Notes: generated by a model not told the origin, from the sequence alone. DNA of 64,000 bases from Virgibacillus doumboii (GCF_902806455.1 NZ_CADCWQ010000001.1:2542001-2606000); one strand, 5' to 3'. Numbered from the stretch's first letter, positions 26,762 to 35,366 are shown. Made by a program: numbers and translations.

Positions 26762-27221
26762 TTCTTTAACCCCCTTGTGATTAGTATACTTACATTATTC
26801 GACAAAGGAGGTTAGTTTTCCTGCAAGAAAATTGTTAATTTTAAATAATTTTTATTATGCTGTTTTATTACCCCTTCCCCGCATATTATGCTTTACTGGT
26901 TCAACTTTAACATAACTTTCTTCATTAATATGGTGCTTATAAACAATTTAGCCGCCGAAGCTTTTTCCAGATAGGCTACCCGTCAATCCTTTGAAATGGA
27001 ACTAATAAAATCTTTCCACAACATTATTATTTCCCTTCAAATTCCAACGATAACGTAATTTTATTAGTTTTCATCAAATTCCTTCTTACTCAACAAAAAT
27101 TCCTCTTACAAAAAGGACGCCAATCCTGTTCAGGAAACGCGCTCATTTGCTTAACAATTAAAGAAAAATGAGCGCAAATCTTCCTAACCAGGATTTTGCA
27201 CCCATTTGCAGACTCTTTATT
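26762..27221. other. Non-coding stretch right of the IS607 element
   Basis: 460 bp. AT-rich, no gene. At 27118-27215 it contains a pair of GCGCTC/GCACCC motifs, the first structured elements of the island array. Confidence 0.5.
27195..27215 (+). repeat. GCGCCC-type cassette element 1
   Basis: TTTTGCACCC-ATTTGC with core GCACCC at 27200-27205, 17 bp past the stop of the 60-residue gene. A related half, GACGCC-AATCCTGTTCAGGAAA-CGCGCTC-ATTTGC, lies just left (27118-27151). Confidence 0.5.
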
Positions 27222-27404
27222 TTAATTGATTTGTCCAAAACCCCTGACTTTATTCTGCTCTTGCTCTAATTCTTTGACAGACCTTGACCTAGGGCGTTTT
27301 CCTTCCCATTGCTTTTTCGGATACTTATGTTTTTGATATTTTCTCCAGCTAACAAAAATGAAAAATGCTACTGCAAACACAACAGACAAGATGTTGCTAA
27401 TCAT
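27222..27404 (-). CDS. Small membrane protein
   Basis: 60 residues: one membrane segment (about 2-20), then a basic tail (WRKYQKHKYPKKQWEGKRPR). The ATG at 27404 follows GAGGTGA with 5-nt spacing. No known family. It is bracketed by GCGCCC-type elements on both sides. Confidence 0.6.
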   Translation of the reverse strand: MISNILSVVFAVAFFIFVSWRKYQKHKYPKKQWEGKRPRSRSVKELEQEQNKVRGFGQIN

Positions 27405-27514
27405 TACAATCACCTCACTTCTAAAATAACAAATTTTTCAGATTAATCCAATCAGTTATCGCCAAATTATAAAAATTCTTACTACTCACAACAATACAAC
27501 CTTTCTATGCGATA

Positions 27515-27560
27515 TTGACGTTATTCCTTATTAGATATTAGGGCCCGATTGTTTAATAAT
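27515..27560 (+). repeat. GCGCCC-type cassette element 2
   Basis: GACGTTATTCCTTATTAGAT then GGGCCC (27541-27546) and GATTGTTTAATAAT, directly before the stop of the 67-residue gene. Confidence 0.55.
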
Positions 27561-27756
27561 TTTTATCCAAAAGCAGAAGTAGATAACTACTTCCCAAAAG
27601 GAAAAATGCAACTTGAGTTACAACATAAACTGTAAGCTCAACTGAGGTCAGTTTTCGTTCCTTCTTGGCTTTTTTGAAATGGAAATAATAATAAATTGCA
27701 CATATAAGCAACGCTACCCCTGATACTTGGAATATTATTTCTAATAACTCAACCAA
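27553..27756 (-). CDS. Small two-segment membrane protein
   Basis: 67 residues from a TTG at 27756, chosen because AGGAGG lies 8 nt ahead; an upstream ATG at 27804 has no site. Two hydrophobic segments (about 5-25 and 42-62) flank a basic loop KKAKKERK. No known family. A GCGCCC-type element follows its stop at once. Confidence 0.55.
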   Translation of the reverse strand: MVELLEIIFQVSGVALLICAIYYYFHFKKAKKERKLTSVELTVYVVTQVAFFLLGSSYLLLLLDKNY

Positions 27757-27772
27757 AAAATCTTCCCTCCTA

Positions 27773-27976
27773 CTAATGGCCTGATTCCGCAATACGGGAC
27801 GCACAGATCCTTATTGCAGAAATGCGCCCAATCGTATTGTTTGATAAACCCGTTAATTTATCTCCTCTATCCGCACCTAAAAACGTGAATATAGCTGAAA
27901 TAATAACAAAATACGCCCAGTAGCTGTTGTTGTAAATCGCCAACACTATGCCAATAACTCCTAATAATAAAGACAT
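27773..27976 (-). CDS. Small membrane protein whose 3' end runs into a cassette element
   Basis: 67 residues: a membrane segment pair in the first 35, then a tail encoded by a GCGCCC-type element (27798-27840). The tail (RICASRIAESGH) is thus repeat-derived. The ribosome binding site is weak (GGTGATC about 12 nt off). It may be the remains of a gene truncated by element insertion. Confidence 0.35.
   Translation of the reverse strand: MSLLLGVIGIVLAIYNNSYWAYFVIISAIFTFLGADRGDKLTGLSNNTIGRISAIRICASRIAESGH
27798..27840 (+). repeat. GCGCCC-type cassette element 3
   Basis: GACGCACAGATCCTTATTG, then CAGAAAT, GCGCCC (27824-27829) and AATCGTATTGTTTGAT. Close to the element at 33703: GACGC, CTTATT, GCGCCC in the same spacing. 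Confidence 0.6.
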
Positions 27977-28289
27977 TGCTGTTAATGATCACCATTTTGT
28001 GTCTTTTAATACTGCCCAGTTCAAACATTACACCCCTATCGCTCCCGATTCCTAATTAAGTCAATTTTATTTTCGTTGATGTTTTTTACCCGTAACACTA
28101 ATAAACCAACCTAAAACGATGAGTATGTGTCCTATTGTTCCTAAAGTCCTACTAATATCTTCCCATCCCCTTTAAATCCCCCTAACTATTTTAATTAAAT
28201 TTTAACATATTTTACTAAACAATCTGGTCCAATAATGCGATTTTAGGCTCTGTCCTTTATTCCGTTCTTGCGCCCTTTTGCGGCAGAGT
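27977..28289. other. Non-coding stretch with possible gene remnant
   Basis: 313 bp. On the minus strand a short frame encoding TIGHILIVLGWFISVTGKK (about 28067-28165) looks like the end of a tiny membrane protein but has no proper start. A GCGCCC element lies at the right end. Confidence 0.4.
28248..28288 (+). repeat. GCGCCC-type cassette element 4
   Basis: GGCTCTGTCCTTTATTCCGT then TCTT, GCGCCC (28270-28275) and TTTTGCGGCAGAG, just before the stop of the 55-residue gene. Confidence 0.6.
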
Positions 28290-28457
28290 TTATTTAGCTT
28301 TGGCGTTTTTTGTGCCTACAAACATTATTAAAAAGGTATTTATACCAATTATCAGACTTATAGACAGACTTTCATTTTCTATAAGGAAGAATATTACTAT
28401 ACTGACAATTGCCGCAAACAATCCCCATATCAAGCTTGATAGTATTCTTTTGTTCAT
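28290..28457 (-). CDS. Small membrane protein
   Basis: 55 residues, two membrane segments (about 5-24 and 30-48) with a short acidic loop. The ATG at 28457 follows AAAAGGGAGAG; a longer upstream frame would run through a cassette element and is rejected. No known family. Elements lie at both ends. Confidence 0.55.
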   Translation of the reverse strand: MNKRILSSLIWGLFAAIVSIVIFFLIENESLSISLIIGINTFLIMFVGTKNAKAK

Positions 28458-28500
28458 TGCATACACTCTCCCTTTTAGATTTTGGCCCAATTCTAAAGGG

Positions 28501-28540
28501 AACACCTTAATTCGACTTTTGCGCCCGTTCGTATAGTGGA
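28501..28540 (+). repeat. GCGCCC-type cassette element 5
   Basis: AACACCTTAATTCGACTTTT, GCGCCC (28521-28526), GTTCGTATAGTGG. Confidence 0.6.
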
Positions 28541-28699
28541 AGAAACCATTTCTCATATGAACTACTTCAAATTACCGTTATAAAGTCTAATAATACTTCC
28601 CTGTCTTCCTCAAATGAAGGAGACAAATCTGGGTGTTTTTGCAATTCCCCTCGAGATGGAGGAAAAATACTGTAAAGCTTGTGTGGTTTGAACTTAAGA

Positions 28700-28736
28700 A
28701 GCGTCCTTTCAAAAGGTGTACTTTTTGAAAGATGCT
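28700..28736. repeat. Long imperfect inverted repeat
   Basis: AGCGTC-CTTTCAAAAG, a 5-nt loop, then CTTTTTGAAAG-ATGCT: about 15 pairs with one mismatch and one bulge. No T-tract, so not a plain terminator. Confidence 0.6.
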
Positions 28737-28933
28737 GTTAACAGTGCTTTTTACGTTTCATAAATACAACATAAGTTATTTTGAAATATGGCAAAAGGAT
28801 TGCAGGTAATTTGACACTGTATAAGATATTCTGAATCGAACCTTTTCGAGGGGTTGTGCAAAAATACCCAATATACGAGTAGCGATGTGCTGGGGGAAAC
28901 TCACTTAACTCTCCCCTTCAATTCTTGTTTATC

Positions 28934-29785
28934 CTACTGCTGTGTGGATATTCGATGACAACGTTGATAACAGTTAAAGTTATATGGTTGCGTGTTTTCT
29001 TCAATTTTTTTAGTTTGAAATCCATGTTCCGATAGATAGGTTAATAGAATAGACAAGTGATCAGCTGTATTTTGTCTATCATGCATAAGAATAATTGGCG
29101 TCACTCCTGCATTTACTAATTCTTCTATTTGTCCAATCACCGTATCTAAATATTGGTCACTGGATAAGGACCAATCCCTGCTGTCAACATTCCAATCCCA
29201 CAATTTAAAACCATTGCTGTCTAAAACCTCCCGATATGATTTAGTTAAATACGGAACACTGCCATAAGGTGTCCGAATCAAATTGGACCTGACTCCTGTA
29301 ATTTGTTGAAGTGTCTCCTGTGCGGTAGTTATTTCATTAAGAGCAGATTGTTCAGATTTGTAAAAGTGGTTTAAGTCGTGCGTCACACCATGTAAACCCA
29401 CAGCATGACCTTGTTCTACGATTTTGTCTACAACTTCTGGTGATTCCCTCATAGAAGGTTCCAGCATGAAAAATGTTGCTTTAGCATTGAATTGGTGTAA
29501 AGTATCTAAAATATCTATTGTTGCTGAAGTAGGACCGTCATCAAAGGTTAAATAAACAGTCTTTTCTGTATTTGAAGAAACGGATCCATTATTCGCCTCT
29601 GACTTATCTGATTTTGTTTTTCGGGAATCTGGTAAATCTTTATATTCCGGATGTAACTCAGCGCCTGGTGAATCTTTATAATCCAAATATAACTCAGCTG
29701 TTTTGTCATTAGGTTCTAAATCTTTACTACAGGCATAAAAAACAACCAAACAGCCAAGGAAAATAAATAGTATAAGCTTTTTCAT
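28934..29785 (-). CDS. Polysaccharide deacetylase lipoprotein
   Basis: 283 residues: signal peptide with lipobox FYAC (Cys about residue 19), a charged linker with two DYKDSPGAELHPEYKD-like segments, then a NodB domain (about 80-270): TFDDGPT, HGVTHDLNH, RTPYG, WDWNVDSRDW and ILMHD. Members remove acetyl groups from peptidoglycan or other glycans, metal-dependently, outside the cell. It lies downstream of an amidase and a two-component system, suggesting a wall-modification module. Confidence 0.92.
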   Translation of the reverse strand: MKKLILFIFLGCLVVFYACSKDLEPNDKTAELYLDYKDSPGAELHPEYKDLPDSRKTKSDKSEANNGSVSSNTEKTVYLTFDDGPTSATIDILDTLHQFNAKATFFMLEPSMRESPEVVDKIVEQGHAVGLHGVTHDLNHFYKSEQSALNEITTAQETLQQITGVRSNLIRTPYGSVPYLTKSYREVLDSNGFKLWDWNVDSRDWSLSSDQYLDTVIGQIEELVNAGVTPIILMHDRQNTADHLSILLTYLSEHGFQTKKIEENTQPYNFNCYQRCHRISTQQ

Positions 29786-29928
29786 AAAAAGACCTCTATT
29801 CCATTTTTTAATCTTGTAGATAGATTAATAAAATGAGATAAAGACGAAATGAAGATGAAATGGATTTGAGCTAAAGATTGGATGGCATGCTGCGCTGTAT
29901 ATTGCTGTATTGAGTTTTAGTCCTGACC

Positions 29929-30663
29929 TTAAAACACCCCATTTAAAAAGCCTTGTTCATCCGACTGTTCTTTGTATTCTTTAATCCCTTCAACAATTGA
30001 AGCTGCGACACGTGATTGAAGATCGTCCGTACGCATTTCGGATTCGTCCGAGGGATTTGTCAGGTAACCTACTTCAATCAAAGCTGCCGGCATTTCCGTA
30101 TCCCTTACGACAAACAGATCTTTCTTCTTGATTCCTCTATCCCTGAATCCGGTAGATTCAACCACGTGTTTCTGTAAAATCTGAGCAAACTGGCGGGAAT
30201 TATTGTTGTAGTAAAATGTTTCGGTGCCTGAAACACTCGGATTGGAAAACGTGTTGCCGTGAATAGATACAAAAACATCCGCATTCAGTTTATTGGCATA
30301 TTTTGGTCTGTAGCGGCTTTCCTGCGAAATAAAGCTGTCATCTGTTCTTGTCATGAAAACTTCCATTTCCGATTCCTGATCCAACAGTTTTTCCACTTTT
30401 TTTGATAAACTTAACGTAAAACTCTTTTCATATTGGCCGCTGGCGCCTGTTGCCCCGTTATCTTTACCGCCATGTCCCGGATCGATTACCACCTTAAAAG
30501 CTGTGTTTTTGTTTTCACTGTTATTACTGCTGTCCTTAGTATTATTGTTGTTGTCGGAATTGCCGGAGCAAGCCGATAAAATCAAGATTAGAAATATGAG
30601 CAATGTCACAACCAACATATTACCTATCCTGTGATTTCTCCCGTTTTTCTGTTGAAATACCAT
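29929..30663 (-). CDS. N-acetylmuramoyl-L-alanine amidase lipoprotein (Amidase_3)
   Basis: 244 residues: signal peptide with lipobox LSAC (about 29-32), a low-complexity Asn/Ser linker, then an Amidase_3 domain with IDPGHGGKDNGATG (Zn His), E of the YEKSFTL motif, SIHGNTF (Zn His) and ALIEVGYLTNPSDE (catalytic Glu). It cleaves the amide between MurNAc and L-Ala in peptidoglycan. Upstream TAAAGATTAA boxes are shared with the promoter of the response regulator gene. Confidence 0.93.
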   Translation of the reverse strand: MVFQQKNGRNHRIGNMLVVTLLIFLILILSACSGNSDNNNNTKDSSNNSENKNTAFKVVIDPGHGGKDNGATGASGQYEKSFTLSLSKKVEKLLDQESEMEVFMTRTDDSFISQESRYRPKYANKLNADVFVSIHGNTFSNPSVSGTETFYYNNNSRQFAQILQKHVVESTGFRDRGIKKKDLFVVRDTEMPAALIEVGYLTNPSDESEMRTDDLQSRVAASIVEGIKEYKEQSDEQGFLNGVF

Positions 30664-30705
30664 CTTTCATCTATCCTTTCTTTTTCAAAACATCGCTGTA
30701 CGTTT

Positions 30706-30736
30706 TAAAGATTAATAGACAGATGTAAAGATTAAG
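30706..30736. promoter_or_regulatory. Direct repeats before the amidase gene, candidate regulator boxes
   Basis: TAAAGATTAA occurs at 30706-30715 and 30726-30735, 20 bp apart on the same face of the helix. The same core occurs before the response regulator gene. Confidence 0.5.
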
Positions 30737-30810
30737 TGCAGATAAGGTCAATACCGTATAAAAATTTCGCGACTGGTAAAATCGGCTTTGCGGAGATTCC
30801 GCACAAAAAA

Positions 30811-30844
30811 AGCCATCCGTTCAAACCCATTGAACGGATGGCTT
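30811..30844 (-). terminator. Terminator of the histidine kinase gene
   Basis: AGCCATCCGTTCAA / TTGAACGGATGGCT stem followed by TTTTTT on the minus strand. Confidence 0.92.
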
Positions 30845-30850
30845 ACATTC

Positions 30851-32662
30851 TTAATAAAAATATCTACTTTTTTTATTCAAATAGAAGTAAAACAACACGC
30901 CTTCTTCTGTATTCGTTACCCCATACGCCACACCATGAAGTTCTAAAATATTTTTTGAAATAGCGAGCCCTAAGCCCGTACTTCCTTCCGAACGCCCGCG
31001 AGACGTATCACCACGATAAAAACGATCCCATATTTTCTCTAAATGTTCTTCTACAATATGAGTCCCGTTATTTTCCACACTTACTTTTACACGATCCTGC
31101 TCTTCTATCGTGGAAATTCTAATGTTTTTATTTTTCGGTGTGTAACGAATCGCATTGGTAATAAAGTTCGTAATCACTTGTTCAATCCAATGCTGATTTG
31201 CAACAACTTTTGTCCCGGATAGGTGTTTATGAACATGTAATTGCTTGTTAGCGATGTCTAAAGCTAATTGTTCGCAAATATGCTCGATAACCTGATCAAT
31301 ATAGAAGACATCCATTTCCATTTTGTACGTGCCGGATTCAAATTTTGCCAATTCGAGCATATCAACAATGAGCATATCCATTTTATCGACTTCTTTTGCC
31401 ATTGCGTTAAAATAATAATCTTTTTTATCCTTAGCGACACCATCTTCTAAAATGGAGATACAGCTCTTCAATATACTTAAAGGTGTCTTTAATTCATGTG
31501 ACAGACCGGAAATAAATTCTTTACGTGTATGTTCCAGTTGTTTTTCCTTCTCGATATCCTCCTGCAATTGATTAATATGCGAATGCAGCGTGGTCGAGAG
31601 GCTATTAATATTGTGTGATAACGCACCAATTTCATCCTTTGACCTGACAGGTATGGTCTCGGAAAAGTCCAAATTGGCAATCTTGCTTGTCGTATCGTTT
31701 ATTTGCAGCAATGGGTTGGCGATTTTTTTTGAATAATAGAAGGAAACCAGGACAATCAGGAGCAGAACAAATATAATTAAGTATACATAATAGTCTTCCA
31801 ACATTTGTACAGCTTCATCAATTGGCTGTAATGACGTCATAGAAAAAATATAAGCCATTTCACCATTCACATCTTTTATCGGTCTGATTAATATTTTGTA
31901 GTTAATATCATTTTGCTCATAGTCCATTGTTTTCGCATGGCCATTATAATTATCATTAAATAGCAGATTCACTTGAAATTGTTTGATTTGTTCGATAAAC
32001 ACACGATTTGTGTAAATAGTTGAACGTACGGATTCTGCAGGTAATTGTAATTTCTTAATTTTTCCCGTTAAATATATCCGCGACCCTCCTGCTGGTGAAG
32101 GTTCTATTTCAGCGGGTTCTGTTTTAGTGCTGTTTCCATATAACTCTTCCGACAGCAGCTTATTCTCTAATACAAAATTCGTGTTCCGTCTGGTTAAAAT
32201 GGCAGGAACTATTGTATCATCTTTCATTACCCCATCAATCATAATACGCTTTCCTTGTTCTAAATCAAACTTGACCCTTTCTAAATCTTCTAAACCGATA
32301 AAACTGTACAAAGGGATGGTAATATCGCGGTTGGCGAGCTCTTTATTCAGAGAAGTATCTGAATGAATTTTCACAGAAAAGTCATTTGTATATTTAATAT
32401 TTCCTGCACTATCCAACGTTGTAATCCACATCGAATGTTCCTGGTAGAAATCCTGCTCCAGCCTTTTAATTGCCTGTACATTTTCCCCGGCCTTCAGGTA
32501 TTCCTTCTTAAAAGATTCAATACTCGTTTTAATGTCATTTACCTTTTGGGTTGCATAATATTGCTTAAAAAATACAGTTTGTCCAATATAAATCGTTGCC
32601 AAAATGAGTATGCACAATAATGTTGTCAGCAAAAATAATTTTAATACAATGCCTTTTTTCAT
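30851..32662 (-). CDS. Sensor histidine kinase
   Basis: 603 residues: membrane segment about 9-31, a 250-residue extracytoplasmic sensor region, second membrane segment about 285-307, HAMP about 308-360, HisKA with SGLSHELKTPLS (His near 388), and HATPase with FITNAIRYTP, WDRFYRGDTSRG and STGLGLAI. Overlaps the regulator gene by 4 bp. The signal is unknown; the adjacent amidase and deacetylase suggest cell-wall stress or antimicrobial sensing. Confidence 0.92.
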   Translation of the reverse strand: MKKGIVLKLFLLTTLLCILILATIYIGQTVFFKQYYATQKVNDIKTSIESFKKEYLKAGENVQAIKRLEQDFYQEHSMWITTLDSAGNIKYTNDFSVKIHSDTSLNKELANRDITIPLYSFIGLEDLERVKFDLEQGKRIMIDGVMKDDTIVPAILTRRNTNFVLENKLLSEELYGNSTKTEPAEIEPSPAGGSRIYLTGKIKKLQLPAESVRSTIYTNRVFIEQIKQFQVNLLFNDNYNGHAKTMDYEQNDINYKILIRPIKDVNGEMAYIFSMTSLQPIDEAVQMLEDYYVYLIIFVLLLIVLVSFYYSKKIANPLLQINDTTSKIANLDFSETIPVRSKDEIGALSHNINSLSTTLHSHINQLQEDIEKEKQLEHTRKEFISGLSHELKTPLSILKSCISILEDGVAKDKKDYYFNAMAKEVDKMDMLIVDMLELAKFESGTYKMEMDVFYIDQVIEHICEQLALDIANKQLHVHKHLSGTKVVANQHWIEQVITNFITNAIRYTPKNKNIRISTIEEQDRVKVSVENNGTHIVEEHLEKIWDRFYRGDTSRGRSEGSTGLGLAISKNILELHGVAYGVTNTEEGVLFYFYLNKKSRYFY

Positions 32663-33345
32663 GTTATTCCCTCAAATTTATAGCCAGCTCGAATAACCGT
32701 GACAATACAATTTGCTTTAGTGCCTAACTTATACCGCAAATTACGGATGTGACTATTGATTGTGCGATCATCACCATCAAATTCATAGCCCCATACTTTA
32801 GTGATAAGTTGTTCCCTTGTAATAATAATCCCTTGATTTTGCATTAAATAGGTTAATATTTCAAACTCCGTGTATGTCAAAGTGATACTTTTCCCATCTA
32901 CTGTCACTGTTCGTGTAGGGAAGTGGACACAGATACCATTACTGATTAACGTATCTTCATCAGGTAACTTACCTGCCCGGGCATAGCGGCTATCAATTAA
33001 CCGTTTTACTCTTGCCAATAATATTGGCGGGCTGTATGGCTTTGTGACATAATCATCAGCACCTAATTCAAAACCTAGCAGTGTATCATCTTCATCCGCA
33101 CGTGCTGTCAACATAATAATCGCTACATTGGAAGTTTTGCGGATTTTTCTGCAAACGGACCATCCATCTAACTCCGGCAACATAATATCCAGAATAATTA
33201 AATGTACGTCATGTTCTTCAAAAATAGCTAACGCTTCATTTCCATCTACTGCTTCTAATACTTCATATCCTGCATCTAATAAATAATCCTTAACTATTTC
33301 ACGTAAAATGTCTTCATCTTCTACAATTAGTATTGTTTTTTGCAT
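32659..33345 (-). CDS. OmpR-family response regulator
   Basis: 228 residues: receiver domain with acidic pair (VEDED), phospho-acceptor Asp in LIILDIMLPELDGW, Thr in IIMLTARAD and Lys in DDYVTKPYSP; C-terminal winged helix (LTYTEFEILTYLMQNQG, DDRTINSHIRNLRYKLG). I start at ATG 33345, which follows GAGGGAG; a TTG five codons upstream is less likely. It probably controls its own operon and the downstream amidase and deacetylase genes. Confidence 0.94.
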   Translation of the reverse strand: MQKTILIVEDEDILREIVKDYLLDAGYEVLEAVDGNEALAIFEEHDVHLIILDIMLPELDGWSVCRKIRKTSNVAIIMLTARADEDDTLLGFELGADDYVTKPYSPPILLARVKRLIDSRYARAGKLPDEDTLISNGICVHFPTRTVTVDGKSITLTYTEFEILTYLMQNQGIIITREQLITKVWGYEFDGDDRTINSHIRNLRYKLGTKANCIVTVIRAGYKFEGIT

Positions 33346-33382
33346 TTGTCTCCCTCGCAATGTCTAAAAGGTTAGTACCTAT

Positions 33383-33421
33383 GAAAAGATAGCATAACGA
33401 TGTAAAGATTAGATAAAGATG
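33383..33421. promoter_or_regulatory. Direct AAAGAT boxes before the response regulator gene
   Basis: AAAAGAT at 33384, TAAAGAT at 33403 and TAAAGAT at 33414; the last two are 11 bp apart, the usual pitch of OmpR-family half-sites (TGTAAA-N5-GATAAA at 33401-33417). Likely autoregulation. Confidence 0.5.
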
Positions 33422-33540
33422 TTAACTTGATATCATTCCTGATAAACCCTATTGAGGGATCGTTGATGATTAATTGCGATACCCTACATTTAAGTTTTAC
33501 ACGAAATCGAAATTTTGGGCTAGCTCATACTTTAAATAAA

Positions 33541-33570
33541 AGCGGTTATTCAAGATAACTGGCCCTGTAA
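33541..33570 (+). repeat. GCGCCC-type cassette element 6
   Basis: AGCGGTTATTCAAGATAACT, GGCCC (33561-33565), TGTAA. Nearest relative is the element at 35330. Confidence 0.5.
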
Positions 33571-33579
33571 CAAGCTTAG

Positions 33580-33612
33580 CTTTATTTCAGATAGGCACCC
33601 TTTTCTGGAACA
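33580..33612 (+). repeat. GCGCCC-type cassette element 7
   Basis: TTTATTTCAGATAG, GCACCC (33595-33600), TTTTCTGGAACAG. Confidence 0.5.
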
Positions 33613-33702
33613 GTCGTTTTCTGTTATTAGCTGGTATAACATATCCTAAAGTACCTACAGTGGTTTTTTTTAACACATAATGGTAATTACCCCCATGCAA
33701 AA

Positions 33703-33745
33703 GACGCCTCTTATTCAAGAATGGCGCCCTATAATTAAAGATCGC
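33703..33745 (+). repeat. GCGCCC-type cassette element 8, best-formed copy
   Basis: GACGCC (33703-33708), a TCTT-ATTC-AAGA hairpin, then GGCGCCC (33723-33729). CGCC and GGCG pair outside the inner stem, giving a bulged hairpin. It ends just before the stop of the beta-lactamase-fold gene. Confidence 0.65.
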
Positions 33746-33748
33746 TTT

Positions 33749-35179
33749 TTACTTTTCTTCCTCTACCTTTGGAATTTGTCTGAATGCAAATTCAACTCGA
33801 TGTATATTTTTGTTCTCATCTCTCACAAAACGAATGATAGTATCCTGCTCCCTCATGGTAAATAAAAACTGGTTATCACCAATTGGCTTAAGCACTGCAT
33901 CAGGCAATCCAGCGGTTGTTAAATGCAACCTTCCATCTTCTACATAAAATTCATTTATCATGCCATCGCCTGATATGAACGTTCCCTCAAATTCCTTTAA
34001 ACTTTCAAGTGCTAAGTCAACAACCTCAACGTTCAAGTGTGATTCATCGATGGGTTTGCCCAAGTAACCGGCAAATGCACCAAAAAGCAGTTTTGAAGAT
34101 GGGGCTCCTGCTAAGTTTGCAAGCGATATTCCCGTTAGTCCGAGTTCCGGAAGAATATTCATCTGAGCCGTTACCCCTTTAATATCCCCACCATGCTGAA
34201 TGAGCTTGTATCCAAAGAAATCCGGAGTGATCATTAGACCGTAACCGTAGTAAGTCCCATGTGCACATTGGATGTACGGTGTTGTCATGGACGCCACACT
34301 TTCAGGCGACAGAACCCCTACATGACCAACTTCTCCGTCATTCAGAATCATATTTGCAAATTTGAGCATATCATTCACTGTCGACTTTAAGAATCCTGCC
34401 GCACGCATTGCTGGCGCATCCCAAGAATTATTAGATCTAAATATAACATCTTCATTTTCTTTCTTTCGCATGTCATATAAGACGGCTATATTTTCATATC
34501 CCTTCAAATCTTCATAGTGAAAAACACTATGTTGCATACCGGCAGGCTCTAAAATGTTTTCTTGCACATATTGTTCATACGATATACCGCTGATGCGTTC
34601 GGTTATGGCACCTAAAAGGGCATAGGCGTCATTTGAATAACTGAATTCAGTCCCGGGTGCCCCAAGCGGTGTGAATTCTGCTTTTGCAATAGCATTCATT
34701 AACTCCGAATGTGTATCAATCGCTTGGATCGCATCCAATGGATTCTCTTGCTGTTGATCTTCTTCCAATTTTGGATCCTTTTCCATACTTTTCTTTATTG
34801 CGCCCATTAAAGTGGCTAGTGGGGGCAAGCCTGATGAGTGTGTCAAAAAGTGGTGAATCGTCATTTGTTTTGTTTGCTCCTCATTCGGCGTCTTCAATTC
34901 CGGCAAATATTTGATAACAGGGTCATTTACATTCAGCTTTCCCTTTTCTTGTAATTGAAGGATGGCAACAGCTGTAAAGGCCTTCGTTATTGAACCGACT
35001 CCAAAAACGGTATCTGGTGATAACGGAAACTTTGCTTCAATGTCGCGAAATCCAAACCCTTTCTCATAACTCAATTCACCATCTTTGGCTAACCCAATTG
35101 CAAAACCAGGTACTTTGTATTTTTTTAAAATCTCATCACAATATCGTTCGAAATCATGGATCCTTGTTTCTTGTTTCAT
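33749..35179 (-). CDS. Serine beta-lactamase-fold hydrolase
   Basis: 476 residues, class C beta-lactamase/PBP-like: SxxK in VGSITKAFTA (Ser about 64), YxN in FSYSNDAYALLG (about 180) and HGG in LIQHGGDIKG (about 330), then a C-terminal beta-rich domain. No signal peptide, so probably cytosolic; many such enzymes are esterases or D-amino-acid peptidases. True beta-lactamase activity is not implied. ATG 35179 follows GAGAAGGG. Cassette elements lie on both sides. Confidence 0.88.
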   Translation of the reverse strand: MKQETRIHDFERYCDEILKKYKVPGFAIGLAKDGELSYEKGFGFRDIEAKFPLSPDTVFGVGSITKAFTAVAILQLQEKGKLNVNDPVIKYLPELKTPNEEQTKQMTIHHFLTHSSGLPPLATLMGAIKKSMEKDPKLEEDQQQENPLDAIQAIDTHSELMNAIAKAEFTPLGAPGTEFSYSNDAYALLGAITERISGISYEQYVQENILEPAGMQHSVFHYEDLKGYENIAVLYDMRKKENEDVIFRSNNSWDAPAMRAAGFLKSTVNDMLKFANMILNDGEVGHVGVLSPESVASMTTPYIQCAHGTYYGYGLMITPDFFGYKLIQHGGDIKGVTAQMNILPELGLTGISLANLAGAPSSKLLFGAFAGYLGKPIDESHLNVEVVDLALESLKEFEGTFISGDGMINEFYVEDGRLHLTTAGLPDAVLKPIGDNQFLFTMREQDTIIRFVRDENKNIHRVEFAFRQIPKVEEEK

Positions 35180-35329
35180 AAAGTATACCCTTCTCTCTTT
35201 ATTGTCTTCAGATTCATTTTAAACGTTAGAGGTCGCTTCTCCACCGTACATCAGAATGGGAATTTCTACGACTTCAGACCGATATTTTGATGTAGAACCT
35301 TTATCCCATTAAATAGTCCAATCAAGAAA

Positions 35330-35366
35330 ACGGTTATTAGATTACCGCGCCCGTTTGTTTAGTACA
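35330..35366 (+). repeat. GCGCCC-type cassette element 9
   Basis: ACGGTTATTAGATTACC then GCGCCC (35347-35352) and GTTTGTTTAGTACAG. CGGT and ACCG form a stem. Lies about 90 bp past the stop of the toxin-like gene. Confidence 0.6.

Larger units (their letters stand above)
24790..26790 (-). mobile_element. IS607-family insertion sequence
   Basis: Contains tnpA (serine recombinase with MerR-like helix-turn-helix) overlapping tnpB, the standard IS607 order. IS607 elements lack terminal inverted repeats, so exact ends cannot be read; the limits given are the coding span plus short flanks. Confidence 0.8.
28458..28933. other. Non-coding stretch with element and strong inverted repeat
   Basis: 476 bp. 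Contains cassette element 5 (core 28521-28526), a GGCCC hairpin (28472-28500) and a long inverted repeat (28700-28736). No gene seen. Confidence 0.5.
33346..33748. other. Regulator promoter region and tandem cassette elements
   Basis: 403 bp without a gene. Holds TAAAGAT boxes (33383-33421) and three GCGCCC-type elements (cores 33561, 33595 and 33724) with no gene between them, as if a cassette had been lost. Confidence 0.55.

Noticed and set aside
33749..35179. Antibiotic-resistance beta-lactamase
   Set aside because: The SxxK, YxN and HGG motifs fit the broad class C/PBP-like hydrolase family, but there is no signal peptide, and resistance cannot be inferred.
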